Of a stretch of DNA of 43,580 nucleotides, positions 1 through 10,500 are shown one piece after another (position 1 is the first letter of the stretch; every line of letters starts with the position of its first letter). Where the stretch lies: positions 1 to 43,580 of the forward strand of contig JAISKZ010000032.1 of NCBI GenBank assembly GCA_031260725.1, given 5' to 3'. The notes below the pieces were generated by a model. That model saw nothing but the letters and a program-made list of their open reading frames with translations, had not been told where the DNA came from and searched no databases. Made by a program: the position numbers and the translations under genes. The DNA is from Desulfovibrio sp. (lineage in GTDB: Bacteria > Desulfobacterota > Desulfovibrionia > Desulfovibrionales > Desulfovibrionaceae).

Positions 1-1025
1 GCGCCCGTTCCGCAGACGCCCGTGAGCAGCACCTGGCACAAGGGGTACAACAAAAGCGCATGCCGGGAAAACCCCAACAGGCGCAGCATCCCGAGCATTC
101 TTTCTTTCCGGCGTACAGCGGCCAGGGATGAGCTCAGGGTAAAAGCAAGAAAACCCGCGCCGACTGCCAGCGCAATGATCAAGACAAGCTGTGTCAGGGC
201 TGTGTCAATTTTGCGTATATCTGCTATGGTTTTTGCTTTTGTGATAACTTCAACACGCAGACCGCGCAAGAAGCCGTCCAAAATCTCCACGCCGGTCAGA
301 TCGCGGGCATAGAGGCGAAACGATTCGTAACTGCGCTCAGCGCCGGACTCCAAGTCGCCGGCATAACCCCGATGGGGCACGGCCAGATAATCCCGATAAT
401 CCTGTATATCTTCAAGTACAGACAAGGGGAAAAAGGCCGTATCGGAAGGCATGGCCTCGGGCGGCAGAACGCCCTTTACCCCGGCTTCAAAAACAATGGT
501 TTCAAGCACGCCGTCCGGGCGTTTGCGCCCCAGACGCCCTTGCAGAACCTCTCCTGATGCGGCTCCGAGCTTGCGCGCAGCAGTTGCCGAAAGCACCATT
601 TCACCGCCCGGCAGCACATCTTCGGGAACAGCAATTTTGTGGCGCTCCAGCAAAGGGTCTCCCTTCGCCGTAGGCTCAAGCGCAAGCGGCACAAGGGCGC
701 CGTCTTTGCTCTTGAATTGCATTTCCGCAGCCACATTTCGGGTACGCGCAATGACAAAACGCGCTTGCGGCTGTGCGCGCAGTTGCGCGAAAAAATTTTC
801 AGTGTAGCCGCAGGTTGCGCTGCCTGCGGGGATAATGACCAAAGCTGTCGGATCGTTCAGCAGATTGGCGCGCAGTGTTTCCACAAGACCCACACGAACG
901 CCATACAAGACCATGAGCGGCGTCAACATGCTTGCCAGCGCGAGCACGGCGCACAGTGACAACATGAGTTCGTGCCGCCAGTCACGAGCGGCCAATTGCG
1001 AGATGAGCACGGCGTGGCGCGTCAT
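1..1025 (-). CDS. FtsX/MacB-like ABC transporter permease (TagS-like), 3' end beyond window
   Basis: Reading back from the ATG at 1025 the frame stays open to position 1, giving about 341 residues with no stop. The N-terminus has one hydrophobic segment (about residues 23-45, LSLCAVLALASMLTPLMVL), followed by a long soluble periplasmic-type domain. A second membrane segment starts near residue 285 (LVLIIALAVGAGFLAFTL) and is followed by RRKERMLGMLRLLGFSR, the conserved coupling stretch of FtsX/MacB permeases. The start codon overlaps the stop of the ABC ATPase (ATGA), so the two are translationally coupled and form one transporter. The gene lies downstream of a PpkA-like VWA gene, which is the position of tagS in type VI secretion clusters; TagS-like is therefore my preferred reading, but a LolC/MacB-type exporter cannot be excluded. 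The C-terminal membrane segments are outside the window. Confidence 0.8.
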   Translation of the reverse strand, partial: MTRHAVLISQLAARDWRHELMLSLCAVLALASMLTPLMVLYGVRVGLVETLRANLLNDPTALVIIPAGSATCGYTENFFAQLRAQPQARFVIARTRNVAAEMQFKSKDGALVPLALEPTAKGDPLLERHKIAVPEDVLPGGEMVLSATAARKLGAASGEVLQGRLGRKRPDGVLETIVFEAGVKGVLPPEAMPSDTAFFPLSVLEDIQDYRDYLAVPHRGYAGDLESGAERSYESFRLYARDLTGVEILDGFLRGLRVEVITKAKTIADIRKIDTALTQLVLIIALAVGAGFLAFTLSSSLAAVRRKERMLGMLRLLGFSRHALLLYPLCQVLLTGVCGTG

Positions 1026-1753
1026 GTACGGCTCCCGTCATCAATAACAGCCACTACCGCCCCGTTCTCGCCGGCGCTTACAGAAACCTCTACCTCGCGC
1101 AGGCCTGCGCTGCGCACCAGGGCGTGATCGTGGCTGACCATAACCAGGGTAGCCCCGATTTCCTGCAGCATGGCGCGAAAAAGATTCATGACGTTTCGGG
1201 AGTGTACGGGATCCAGCGCCGCAGTCGGTTCATCAGCCAGCACGATGGCCGGTTGCGGCACAAGTGCGCGGCCTATGGCCACACGCTGCCGCTCCCCCAC
1301 AGACAGGGTGGAGGGATACGACTTCAGCAAAGCTCCTATGCCGAGATTCTCCGCCACAGCGCGCACGCTTTTGAGAACAGGCTCTTGCGCTTTGCCCTGT
1401 ATGCGCGCAGTAAGTGCCATATTTTCAAACACCGTCAGGTACGGCAACAGCCCGCCCGTCTGCAAAACATAGCCGATGTGTCGCAGGCGCAACGCCGCCA
1501 TAGCGTCCATATCTTTTTTGTGCCACAAGCCTGCTACGTCAATGCGAGAATCCTGCGGCCTGATCGCATACACTTCAGCCTCGTCCGGCCGCAATACCAT
1601 GCCGAGTATGTCCAAGGCAGTGCTTTTGCCGCTTCCGCTCACCCCCGTTAGGGCAATCTGTTCACCAAGCCTGATGTGCAAACACCGTATGTGCAGACGG
1701 TAGCCCGTACCCTGCATGCGTTGTTTGCTTACGTTTTCAATGTGATAGAGCAT
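1022..1753 (-). CDS. ABC transporter ATP-binding protein (TagT/MacB-like)
   Basis: A 243-residue ATPase of the LolD/MacB/FtsE class that should energise the permease encoded next to it. Walker A is GVSGSGKST (residues 37-45), the signature motif is the variant LSVGERQRVAIGRAL in place of LSGGQ, Walker B is IVLADEPTAALDP, and an H-loop SHDH follows. The open frame reaches 1834, but the ATG at 1753 gives a normal start (MLYHIENVSK) 4 bases after the VWA stop, while the upstream part would overlap the VWA gene. Its 3' end overlaps the permease start by 4 bases. Short ATPase, permease and VWA gene in this order match ppkA-tagT-tagS of the type VI threonine phosphorylation pathway; that functional link is inference. 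Confidence 0.88.
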   Translation of the reverse strand: MLYHIENVSKQRMQGTGYRLHIRCLHIRLGEQIALTGVSGSGKSTALDILGMVLRPDEAEVYAIRPQDSRIDVAGLWHKKDMDAMAALRLRHIGYVLQTGGLLPYLTVFENMALTARIQGKAQEPVLKSVRAVAENLGIGALLKSYPSTLSVGERQRVAIGRALVPQPAIVLADEPTAALDPVHSRNVMNLFRAMLQEIGATLVMVSHDHALVRSAGLREVEVSVSAGENGAVVAVIDDGSRT

Positions 1754-1757
1754 GGTG

Positions 1758-3758
1758 TCACGGCAGCATGTCCAGCGGTACGCGGTATGACCATTTATTG
1801 CGGTCGGGATCGCCGAAACCTTCCCAGTTCGCATTATCCCGGTCGTATTCTTCGTAGCGTTTTATGCGGGCTTCCAGATGGTCGAGAATGCTTTTCTGCT
1901 CACCAGTGGTTTTTTGATACCATTCGTCTTCGGTCAAATTCAGGATGCGGCTCTTGTAGGGCAAATCGTTCAAAAATTCATCCATCACTCCGGCATCTTT
2001 AAGGTTTTTCCCCGGCGAATTGGCAAATGCGTTGGGATCGCGCGACATCTGGGCTGCGGCGGACAAGATGCTCTGGAAAAAATTTGAAGAGGCGTCCTGG
2101 AGAAAGGACTGCTGGGCTTGTTCCAAAACCCTTTTCAACTGTTCACGCAATCGGCTCAATTGTGTTTTTGTCACTAAAACAGCCGGCTGCACGGCAATCA
2201 CAGGCTGGGCCTGAGGATCGCGCGCCAGTTTTTCAAGATCCGCGTCAGCCACCCATGCCTTGACCACGCTTGGCGCGTGCGCGCCTGTTTTTGTGCCCCA
2301 AAATTGAAGCTGCATGGCGTAGCCGGTGGCCTCAGCTATGCGCTGGGCTTCTTCCTCAGGCGAAAGTTTTTTTTGCAGTTCACGCGGCGGAGGAAGCATC
2401 CTGCCCTCAGCTGTCGCGGTTATAAGATCGTTATAGCCTGTCGCCAGCCTGCCGCCCACAAGGTCAAACTCCGCTGTGGCCTTTGCCGGCGTTGTGGCGT
2501 TGAGCGCAATATAACTGGCTTTGTTGTCGGCCTGGCGAGAAAGCGAGCGGTAAGCTTTTTCCGCTGACGCGTGATCTTTGACGCCAGCGGGGGTTTTTAT
2601 ATGCATAACAGTGAGGTAAATATTTTTGCTTTTGAGATAATCCGCCAGCACCTCTGGACTCATGCCCGTGCCGGACGCCTTGTCGCCTTCGCGCAGGGGG
2701 CCGGCGTCGGTGATGAGCAATATGGCTCTGGAGCCGTAGCCGCTCCAACTCAAATTGTCCACAGCGTCTTTCACGCCGGCAAAGGAATCCTCATCAAAAG
2801 CGTGCGTGGGCACAGGCGATTCCTCCACCTGCGCCAGTGCCTGTTCCAGTTCAGCCCGCTGGTTGACGGTTTTAAAATCACAGATAATTTTTGAGGTATA
2901 CTGCGTGCCGGGGGCAAGCTTGACGTTACTGCGAAACGCCACCACGGCAAAAGCGATTTTGTCGCGGTGCGGATTTTTTTCCAGTTTGTCGTCATACATG
3001 GCCCGCATAAACTTTTGCGTCTGCACAATATACGGTTTCATGGAAATGGTGGTATCAATAACAAAAACAAAACCTGTGCGCAGTTGCCCGTCAGAAGGCG
3101 GCAGGGAAGGTAGCGCTGCGCCGCTGTCGCCGGAACCGCCGATGCCCGGATCAATGGATGCGACCTCCAGCAATTTTGTACTGTCGCCGAAGGACGTGTC
3201 CACATTGAGTACAGGCAGCAGATAAAAGTTTTTTTCTGAAACAGCGGTATCCGACGGTTCCGCCGCTATAACGGGAAAATCCGGCGGCGTTTTTTTGCTC
3301 GCTGTGCTGTCCGCATACTGCTTGACCTTTTTGTCCAACTCCTCGTCCGTACAAAGTTTCAACAATGCATCCCTATCCTTGAAAAAGAGCACCGGCATGC
3401 GTCCCATGCGGTTGGTAAACACCATGGTGATGGCCTGCTTCCAGGCTGTCGTTTTGGCTTCATCCAGCCATCCGTCCGCCCTGTTGTCGGAAACGCCGAC
3501 TTCAATCCGCTTGCCTTGACGCCCGTACACATAAAAAACTGTAAATGTTTTGACTTTATTATTGATTGTCTGCGCTTGCCCGTCGGCGCCGTTGTATAAA
3601 ACAGCGCCAGGGTGCGACACCACGCGCTGGAAAAGCGATTTTTTGCCTTCAAGCAGCAGGGGACGGCGTTCGCCCTCGGCAAAGGAGTCATTGACAAAAA
3701 TAGCGGCAAAAACTGTGCAGCACAGTATGCAGGCTGCGTAAAAAAAGATGCGATTCAT
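1758..3758 (-). CDS. exported VWA-domain protein, resembles the C-terminal half of T6SS kinase PpkA
   Basis: 666 residues. An N-terminal signal segment (residues 5-28, ending DSFAEG) predicts export. Residues 40-130 form a small SH3-like module (RVVSHPGAVLYNG, then TFTVFYVYGR and DGWLDEAKTTAWKQA), followed by NFYLLPVLNVD near 178; I know this series from the extracytoplasmic half of type VI kinase PpkA. The VWA domain starts at 229 with the MIDAS motif D235-T-T-I-S239; a second acidic site is ITDAG. The C-terminal third is charged and helical. There is no kinase domain. Upstream lies the single-pass membrane protein gene (27-base gap), downstream the ABC ATPase (4-base gap). Likely role: sensing or scaffolding at the envelope, with metal-dependent ligand binding. 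PpkA kinship is from motif memory, not alignment. Confidence 0.85.
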   Translation of the reverse strand: MNRIFFYAACILCCTVFAAIFVNDSFAEGERRPLLLEGKKSLFQRVVSHPGAVLYNGADGQAQTINNKVKTFTVFYVYGRQGKRIEVGVSDNRADGWLDEAKTTAWKQAITMVFTNRMGRMPVLFFKDRDALLKLCTDEELDKKVKQYADSTASKKTPPDFPVIAAEPSDTAVSEKNFYLLPVLNVDTSFGDSTKLLEVASIDPGIGGSGDSGAALPSLPPSDGQLRTGFVFVIDTTISMKPYIVQTQKFMRAMYDDKLEKNPHRDKIAFAVVAFRSNVKLAPGTQYTSKIICDFKTVNQRAELEQALAQVEESPVPTHAFDEDSFAGVKDAVDNLSWSGYGSRAILLITDAGPLREGDKASGTGMSPEVLADYLKSKNIYLTVMHIKTPAGVKDHASAEKAYRSLSRQADNKASYIALNATTPAKATAEFDLVGGRLATGYNDLITATAEGRMLPPPRELQKKLSPEEEAQRIAEATGYAMQLQFWGTKTGAHAPSVVKAWVADADLEKLARDPQAQPVIAVQPAVLVTKTQLSRLREQLKRVLEQAQQSFLQDASSNFFQSILSAAAQMSRDPNAFANSPGKNLKDAGVMDEFLNDLPYKSRILNLTEDEWYQKTTGEQKSILDHLEARIKRYEEYDRDNANWEGFGDPDRNKWSYRVPLDMLP

Positions 3759-3785
3759 TTGTCACCAGTCCTGTATGCGTTGCTG

Positions 3786-4850
3786 TCAGCGCGTCACGCT
3801 GTCTTTTGCTATCTCGTCCACCCATTGCAGGGCATGGGCGTTGCCTCTGGCCGCTTCGTCTTCCAGCCATTTTTTTAAAGTATGCATGGCTTTGGCAGCA
3901 TCAGGTTCCTTGGCAGCCACTCTAGCGTAACCGGCCCAAGCCTCCCTTCCGTTTTTTGGAATGCTTCCCCATACGGGTTTGGCAGGATCAACGCATTGGG
4001 CCAGCCCAAAAACAGCGGCAGCGTCTCCTTGTTGGGCTGCGAAATATAGAAGTCTGTAGACGGAGTCCCGGGTGTCTCCCGCCGCACTGTCAGGCGATGC
4101 CGTCAAAATACGGTACAAATCCATCGCTCCCTGCGCCGTGGGCGCGCCGCGCAAGTACTGCCTTACCTGTTCACGGGGCGGCAGAGCGGGCGGTGTCGCA
4201 GATTCAGGCGTCTTTGTTTCTTCAGGATTCTTTTCCTGTTCAAAAGGTCTGGCCGCCTGATCCGGTTCGGCGTTTTGCTCCGCTACCGGAGGGTTTTCCG
4301 ACTTTTGCCGTGTGAACCACCAGACCCCGCCTCCGATCAGAAGAATCAAAACAAAGATGATCGGCAGTTTGTTGGGAGGCGCGGACGGCGATGCTGCGAT
4401 ATCAGATTCTGTAAGCCTTTCAGGAGCGGATGCGTCAGATTCAGGCGGAGCGGGCGGTTCAATTTGCTGCGTCTGCGGCGTTGCGGGCCCAACGCCCTGC
4501 ACAAAGCCCTGGTCTGTCCGCGGGCTTCTGTTTACTTCGGCGATGGAAAAATTTGCCTTTTGCGGCAGCAAATTTTCTGTATACAGCACCAACTGATAAT
4601 TTTCATTCTCAGCCAGACGATCCACGATGGAAGGTCCAACGTAAAGCAAGGCCTTGCCGCCATCTTGCCGCCATTCATCGGGACTGTGCTTTTCTTCAGC
4701 GCTCTGCCAGCTGGATTTGCCCAGAAAGGTATTGTCCGATGCCTTACAGAGACTGAAAAGGTATTGCGCGGACGGTTCAAGCACCTCGGCACACTCAAAG
4801 CAGGCAAAGCCGCGGCCGCGATCGCCGTCATTTTTGTACCGCGCTTTCAT
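3786..4850 (-). CDS. single-pass membrane protein with Sel1/TPR-like C-terminus, unknown function
   Basis: 354 residues; I do not recognise the family. Residues 1-110 form a soluble N-terminal domain with a Cys pair (CFEC, 17-20). A Pro/Glu/Ala-rich linker (about 117-160) precedes one clear membrane segment at 162-179 (LPIIFVLILLIGGGVWWF). A second acidic Pro-rich linker is followed by a helical C-terminal domain (about 225-350) with short Ala-rich repeats such as LLYFAAQQGDAAAVFGLAQ, like Sel1/TPR units. With no signal peptide, the N-terminal part is probably cytoplasmic and the repeats periplasmic. The start overlaps the SrfC stop by 4 bases (ATGA), so it is co-translated with SrfC and is a good candidate for linking cytoplasmic SrfB/SrfC to the exported VWA protein. 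That link is inference. Confidence 0.75.
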   Translation of the reverse strand: MKARYKNDGDRGRGFACFECAEVLEPSAQYLFSLCKASDNTFLGKSSWQSAEEKHSPDEWRQDGGKALLYVGPSIVDRLAENENYQLVLYTENLLPQKANFSIAEVNRSPRTDQGFVQGVGPATPQTQQIEPPAPPESDASAPERLTESDIAASPSAPPNKLPIIFVLILLIGGGVWWFTRQKSENPPVAEQNAEPDQAARPFEQEKNPEETKTPESATPPALPPREQVRQYLRGAPTAQGAMDLYRILTASPDSAAGDTRDSVYRLLYFAAQQGDAAAVFGLAQCVDPAKPVWGSIPKNGREAWAGYARVAAKEPDAAKAMHTLKKWLEDEAARGNAHALQWVDEIAKDSVTR

Positions 4851-7513
4851 TGAACATCCCCTACACTTTCAGAAGGCGCAAAACACTTCATGATATTCCC
4901 CAACAGTGTATTTTGTTCGCGGTTAAAAGTCTGAACGCCGTCAAAATTGACGTTATCCATCATCAGGGTATAGAGCGCCCGCATCCAGTCCATGCACCAT
5001 GTCTTTTCAAAAGGCGGTTGTATTTCCGGCAGTTGCGGGTATCCTTCCTCCGCCGTGGGCGGATCAAAAAGCGTGTACTGTTTGCCCTGCATCGTGATAG
5101 TGCGTTCTTGCGCGCCGCATATCTGCGGATTGAATCCCAGCCAGTTCATGTAGCTGTTCAGAAGGGAGCTTGATCGCCCCACCTGTTGCCAGACAATGCG
5201 TTCTTTTGCCGTATTGGCATAGGCTGCGATCTCCTGCATGGCTTTTTTCATTTCATCGACGATGTGCAGGCGCGTCATCCCCACTGTCAGTTCGCTTACA
5301 AACTTTGACAGATTTTGGGAGGAGATTCCATAACATTGTTGTGCGCGCGGATCGTCGGAAAAGGCTCGCAGTTTGTCGCACCATGTGCTGATAATCAAAT
5401 CCGTGAAATATTCTGCTTCACTCATACGTTTTTTTGGCGGGGGCGTGTTTGTTTCACTCTCTTGCGCAACAGGAGACACAGGTTCCGCTTCACCGAAGAG
5501 TTCTGCAAACGCATCTGCGGCGTCCACGCTGTCACCGACATTGATTTGCAATTCTTCGGTTTCTCCAGAATCTTCAGCCATGAGAAATCGGCGGCGGGCT
5601 TCAAAATAAAGATCGTACAAATCCTGATCACGCACTGTGAACCTGTTGAGAAATTCCCCCATACGCTGGTTCTGCAAAAGTCGCGCAAAACCCACCAGGA
5701 GTTCACGGCCGAATTGTTCTTTCTGCCGTCGCTCTTCCTCTTTGTCGTCGGATTTATAAAAGGCGTTCAGCCGCAATAAAAGCTTCTTTTGTCGTTCCTG
5801 CAACGTCGTAATAATCTGCGCTTTTTTTATTTCAGGATTGCATAATGGCCGCAGTGCGTCGCGTATATGCGAAATTCCGCCGTCATTCAGCCGCATGGCG
5901 GCCTCCCAGGACGCCCTGGGGTCTTTGAAATGCTGCGTCACCAATGCGCTGTTCAAAAACGCGGACTGCAAAGAATCAACCAGTTTTTGCGCGTCATTGC
6001 GTATGCTGATTTCCTGATTGTTTTCGTCATAATCCAGAGCCGTTTTGAATTTGAAATTCGGATTACGCAACAAAAACAAATTATTGAACGCTCCTGTGCC
6101 GTCCCACAGCCTTGGCCAGTCGTGCTGTTTGCCGAAAAAGTCAAGCAAAGAGGCATGGAGACGATTGTCCCAACGAGATTCCACAGAAGGCGCGCCCGCT
6201 TTGTCTTCAAATTCCATGTCAAATTTTGTGAGTACAAAGTAAAGCGCTACAGGCTTGTTTTTTCTTGTTTCAGGCAACTCACCGTGAGTCGAGAGCACCC
6301 AGTCGTTTATGACGCCCGGCAAATCCTGTACCTCCTGATTGCTCGGGCCTATGCACAGCAGCATGCTGGTCAGCTCTTTTTCCGCGCAATAACGCTGGAA
6401 CAGATACGCCACCTTGCCGCGCAAAAAGAGTTCTTTTGTCATGCCGCTTTTTTCAAGCTCTTTCTGTACATCGGCAAATTTATAGCGCGAACGGTATCCG
6501 GGAAAATCCAGCAAATCCGTGTGGTCAAAGTAATCGTCCGGCTTTTCCCCCATGACTATGGTCAATTCCGCCGTCAGCGCGGTGACGACGGACCGCGGCA
6601 GCGTGACCGCAGGCCCCTCGGCGGAACGCACCTGCAGCTCGGGGCCGTTGGTTGCGCCGCAAAGCCCCTCAAGCATGGCCACGTCAATGATACTGCAGGA
6701 ACGGGGAATAAGGGCGTCAATCGGGCAGAAGGCGTTGGCGGTGAAAGACAGTTTTTCCAGCGCTTGTATAAGTGTGAGGCACAATGCCGTAAATTGCGGT
6801 ATGCCGTCCCAGATAATGCTGTAGAGGGCGACGCGGTCATTGATGCCCAGTTTTTGTCCGATTTCCAGCGCACGCGGCCAAAACGTGCGCTCCAGTTCCT
6901 GCACGCGGGGCTTTGCCTGAAAATCCTTTACAAGATACTCGCGCAAATCTTCCAACGCGTCCAGACCAACATGCGACGCGCCCTGTCCCTGTTTGGCCTG
7001 CAGGGCGTCTAGGGCGGCGGTGATACACTGAACGTCGGGCACTTCTTTGTGTTCACAATCGGCGTAGTAGGTGTTGGCAATAATTTTCACCAGATCAATT
7101 TCCGTAAGCAAGCGAATCTGCACAGGAAATCCTGATGGCAATTGGTCCGGCCGCGTCATGGTAAAGCGCGTTACAAGGCCTGTTGACTCCTTGCCGCCTT
7201 CCGGATTGATTTCACTGATAAAATCACGCCTGTCGTCACCGAAAAGGGCCATGAGCCCGCCTGATTTATCTCTGGCGAGAGCGGAAATAAGATAGGACTT
7301 GCCGGCCTGGCTGGGGCCGAAAACACCCGCGCACATTTTGCGGCCCGCAGCTCTGGCGCATTGACGGAAAACGCGCCCGGATCGCCGCAGCTCAAGTTGC
7401 AGGCCGCTCAGTTCATTTCTGACGACTTCTGCATTATCTTGCGCCCAGACTGAGGCATTGCCGACGCCCTCCGCCAGTCCAAGGCAATATTCGCTGAGTG
7501 TTTGAGGTGTCAT
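4847..7513 (-). CDS. srfC: SrfC-family large GTPase (putative virulence factor)
   Basis: 888 residues. The G1/P-loop is GPSQAGKS (residues 66-73), a G3-like LLDFPGYR lies at 334-341 and a G4-like TKFD at 429-432, so the protein looks like a large regulatory or dynamin-like GTPase with an unusually long insert between G1 and G3. The segment RDKSGGLMALFGDD with INPEGGKESTGLVTRF after the P-loop is typical of SrfC proteins, annotated as putative bacterial virulence factors. The C-terminal half (from about 540) is helical. No signal peptide or membrane segment is visible, so it is probably cytoplasmic. It follows SrfB with 19 bases between and overlaps the next gene by 4. Srf proteins were named from a Salmonella SsrB-regulated operon; their biochemical function is not well established. 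Confidence 0.85.
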   Translation of the reverse strand: MTPQTLSEYCLGLAEGVGNASVWAQDNAEVVRNELSGLQLELRRSGRVFRQCARAAGRKMCAGVFGPSQAGKSYLISALARDKSGGLMALFGDDRRDFISEINPEGGKESTGLVTRFTMTRPDQLPSGFPVQIRLLTEIDLVKIIANTYYADCEHKEVPDVQCITAALDALQAKQGQGASHVGLDALEDLREYLVKDFQAKPRVQELERTFWPRALEIGQKLGINDRVALYSIIWDGIPQFTALCLTLIQALEKLSFTANAFCPIDALIPRSCSIIDVAMLEGLCGATNGPELQVRSAEGPAVTLPRSVVTALTAELTIVMGEKPDDYFDHTDLLDFPGYRSRYKFADVQKELEKSGMTKELFLRGKVAYLFQRYCAEKELTSMLLCIGPSNQEVQDLPGVINDWVLSTHGELPETRKNKPVALYFVLTKFDMEFEDKAGAPSVESRWDNRLHASLLDFFGKQHDWPRLWDGTGAFNNLFLLRNPNFKFKTALDYDENNQEISIRNDAQKLVDSLQSAFLNSALVTQHFKDPRASWEAAMRLNDGGISHIRDALRPLCNPEIKKAQIITTLQERQKKLLLRLNAFYKSDDKEEERRQKEQFGRELLVGFARLLQNQRMGEFLNRFTVRDQDLYDLYFEARRRFLMAEDSGETEELQINVGDSVDAADAFAELFGEAEPVSPVAQESETNTPPPKKRMSEAEYFTDLIISTWCDKLRAFSDDPRAQQCYGISSQNLSKFVSELTVGMTRLHIVDEMKKAMQEIAAYANTAKERIVWQQVGRSSSLLNSYMNWLGFNPQICGAQERTITMQGKQYTLFDPPTAEEGYPQLPEIQPPFEKTWCMDWMRALYTLMMDNVNFDGVQTFNREQNTLLGNIMKCFAPSESVGDVQ

Positions 7514-7532
7514 GCGTGATCACTCCGTTGCA

Positions 7533-10500
7533 TTAAATAACTATGCCGGTATCCAGCCAAACGCCCTCGTCAAGCGGTAGGGTCTGGAGACACATCTGAA
7601 TGTCTTTGCCTTTTACAGGCGCGCCGTACTGATCTGTGATTTCTTCAATGCGAAATTCCCCTTCGTCCCGCTCCTGCCCTTCAGCCACAATGCCGAGTTC
7701 GTCTTCTTCAATTTCTCTGAGCGTGAGGCTGAGCTTGACGGTATAGGGCGTTTTTCCCGAAGAAGCGCGCCGCGCATCTTCATCTGTAAAATCAAGAACA
7801 TAAAATCGCGATGTAGTCCAACGCTCCACATCCAGCAGGCGGAAACCCACAGTGATGGTGTTGGAAAAGGAGATTTCCTTTGTATAGGTTTTTTCTTCTT
7901 TTGCCGCCACGTCTACCTCAAACCAGACTTTCGGTTTTTTAATCTGCCCGCTGAAATCCATTTCGCCGATGAATCTGGCTGTTGAACGGGGCACAATGCC
8001 GGATGGATCAAAAGAGAATCCCTCCAGATGGCCTTCCGCCAGGGAGCATAGAATTCCGCCCACCACGACTGTGGTCTTCGGATCGGTAATGGCGCCGGAC
8101 ACGTCCGCAAAAGGATACCATGTTCCCACCCGGTACCGGCTCATGGACAGAATGCGATCTGGCGGAATCGGCAACTTTGCGAACACGGTGGAGATGACGC
8201 CGCGCCACCGGCTCGGGCGGCCGGTGAGCAAAAGAATGTCACAATGATAGCGCTGTATGACTTCACACAAGTTGGCCAGCGCCCCACCCATAACCTCGCG
8301 AATGATCGCGTCAATATTTTTCGGCACTATGCGGACAGGCGTGTTCATGACTGTAAACATGTCGTTGCCGCTGTTTTTGCGTACGGCATTGTCAATATAC
8401 TCAATGGCCGCGCGATTGGGCTGCCTGCAACGGCCCACGGGCAATTCCGTCCTGTTTTCTTCACCGGCAAGGCTTTCAAAAAAATCGCGCAGAGTGAAGC
8501 TCAGTTCCGCGTCCCCCATCGCCGTATCCATAGCTTCATAGATGCTGAGAATACATAAGGCCACAGGCATAAGCATCTGTCGTACACACTGGGCGCGACG
8601 GTTGCGGTTTTCCTGCGAATTGTCCATAACGTCTCGGCCGAAAAGCGTGGTGATCAGTTTCTCTCCATGGAAATCGCCTGCTTTTGTGGCGGCCGCGCTG
8701 ACTGCCGGCAGTATGACGGAGCGTATGACTTCCCGCGCTATATCATCGCCAGCAATGGCAAAACCGTCCCGCAATTCAAGATGTGGGCGCATGCGTGACG
8801 ATGATCCTATATCGCTTGCCAACTCAAACGTGGTGATGGAGAGGTCTGTAGTGCCGCCGCCTATGTCAATGGCGGCCACGCGGATGCAGGGTTTTTCGCC
8901 ATACTGAGGCCGCGCGGCCCCAAGGATGTTGCAGAAAATATGCGCGTCACCCTGGTATTTTTTTGTTATTTCATTGTAGATAAAGACAAGCTGGGTGCAT
9001 GTCGCCTCATCCCAGTTACAACGCACACGCGGGCTTAAACGGTAGTCGTTGCCGAGAGCGCGTTTCTTGTGATCCTGTATGTAATAATCCTGCCAGCCGA
9101 GCACTTCCCAGAGAACGCGAACTGCCCAATTTGCCCAGCGTCTGTAAATACGTTGCTCGGCTATGGGCATGCCGGCAGGTACCGTAAAAATCACCTGCCG
9201 CAAGCGTCGAGGCACGTTCGGTAGCTCACGCCGCGCTCTTTGTCCCGGAGAATTGATGGTTACAAGCGCCTGTTGCAGCACTTCAACGAGCAGAAACATC
9301 ATGAGAGACGAGCGTGTGAACTTGGAATCAAAAGCTATGTCCACTTCCTGATATTTCAGAATCGGATGATTTCTGAAAAGCCGATCGTCCATACAACATA
9401 AAGGCGTTCCGCTCTGGTTGAGCACTCGCGGCAAAGGTCCGCGCGTGACCCTAGGTTCCTGCTCGCCCCGCATATTATAACGCCACCCTGTCGTCCAGTC
9501 CCGTTCGTCCCAAAGATAGCGTTTGGGGCTGGACATGCCTGTGATCCCCTCCGCGCACAGCGCCTGTGTTGAAAGACGCGAAGCCTCGGGGCCGATGCGC
9601 ACAGGTGAAGGCCACACAAAGGCAGGTGTTCTGCGCCCTGACTGACGGCTCAGATTGTCGTCGCCGAAGTTGGCTTCCGAAAATTCAATCCGTGTTTCAA
9701 AAGGCTCCATATACACAAATTCCGGGCAATCAATGTCGCGCAGTTGCAAAAGATAGCTGTCGTTCAAATTGGTGCTGCGTTGCGCGCGGGTTTCCACAAG
9801 AATGCCTGTAGTGCGCGAATTGCCTATATCAAGCACCAGATCAACGTCAATGGGCGTTTGCGCCGGTTTGACGACCTGTACCGTCGTATTGTTGATCGCC
9901 TTGTGTACGACATCCAGCATGGCGAGATAGCTTGCCAGGTATTCCAGTTCCCTTTCATCATCATTGCTGTTTTTACGTTGCGTCTGAAATGCCTCCCACC
10001 TGCTTTTCAGCCAGTCGTCAACCCACGCCTGATTTAAAAACCAGGCGTTGTCCCGAATTTTCAGCGCAAGCGCATAATTTGCATGCGCGTCCACATCTTG
10101 CGGCGAAACGGCAAAATAGGCTTCCGTATCCGACGGGGGCTGTTCCACCGTCATGTCAAAGGCTAACACTATACGTATGGATTCACGGCGTTCTGTCTCA
10201 TAGACAAGACGAATTCGCGCCCAGTTTGATGGGCCGCATTCAAAATGCGGGGCGCCGTCCTCCCATTTCTGGTCACGGACTCGTAAAAACGGCACAGGCA
10301 GCCATTGGCCTATCCACGGTTCAAGACAGCGCTTGGCATACACTTCAAAAATTCCCTGGCGCACTGGCTCCAAGGTGATTTCATCAACTATGGCGCCGTC
10401 TTCACGCTCTGCAAGGCTTCGCAGCACTTGTTTGCCGGCCTGTTCGCCCGTGCCGGGCTTCTCCTGAAAATAGCGCACGTTTTTAAGCACCGGTTCCAGG

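Noticed and set aside
5867..7012. 381-codon plus-strand frame within srfC
   Set aside because: Antisense to SrfC, whose G1, G3 and G4 motifs lie on the minus strand; no start signal.
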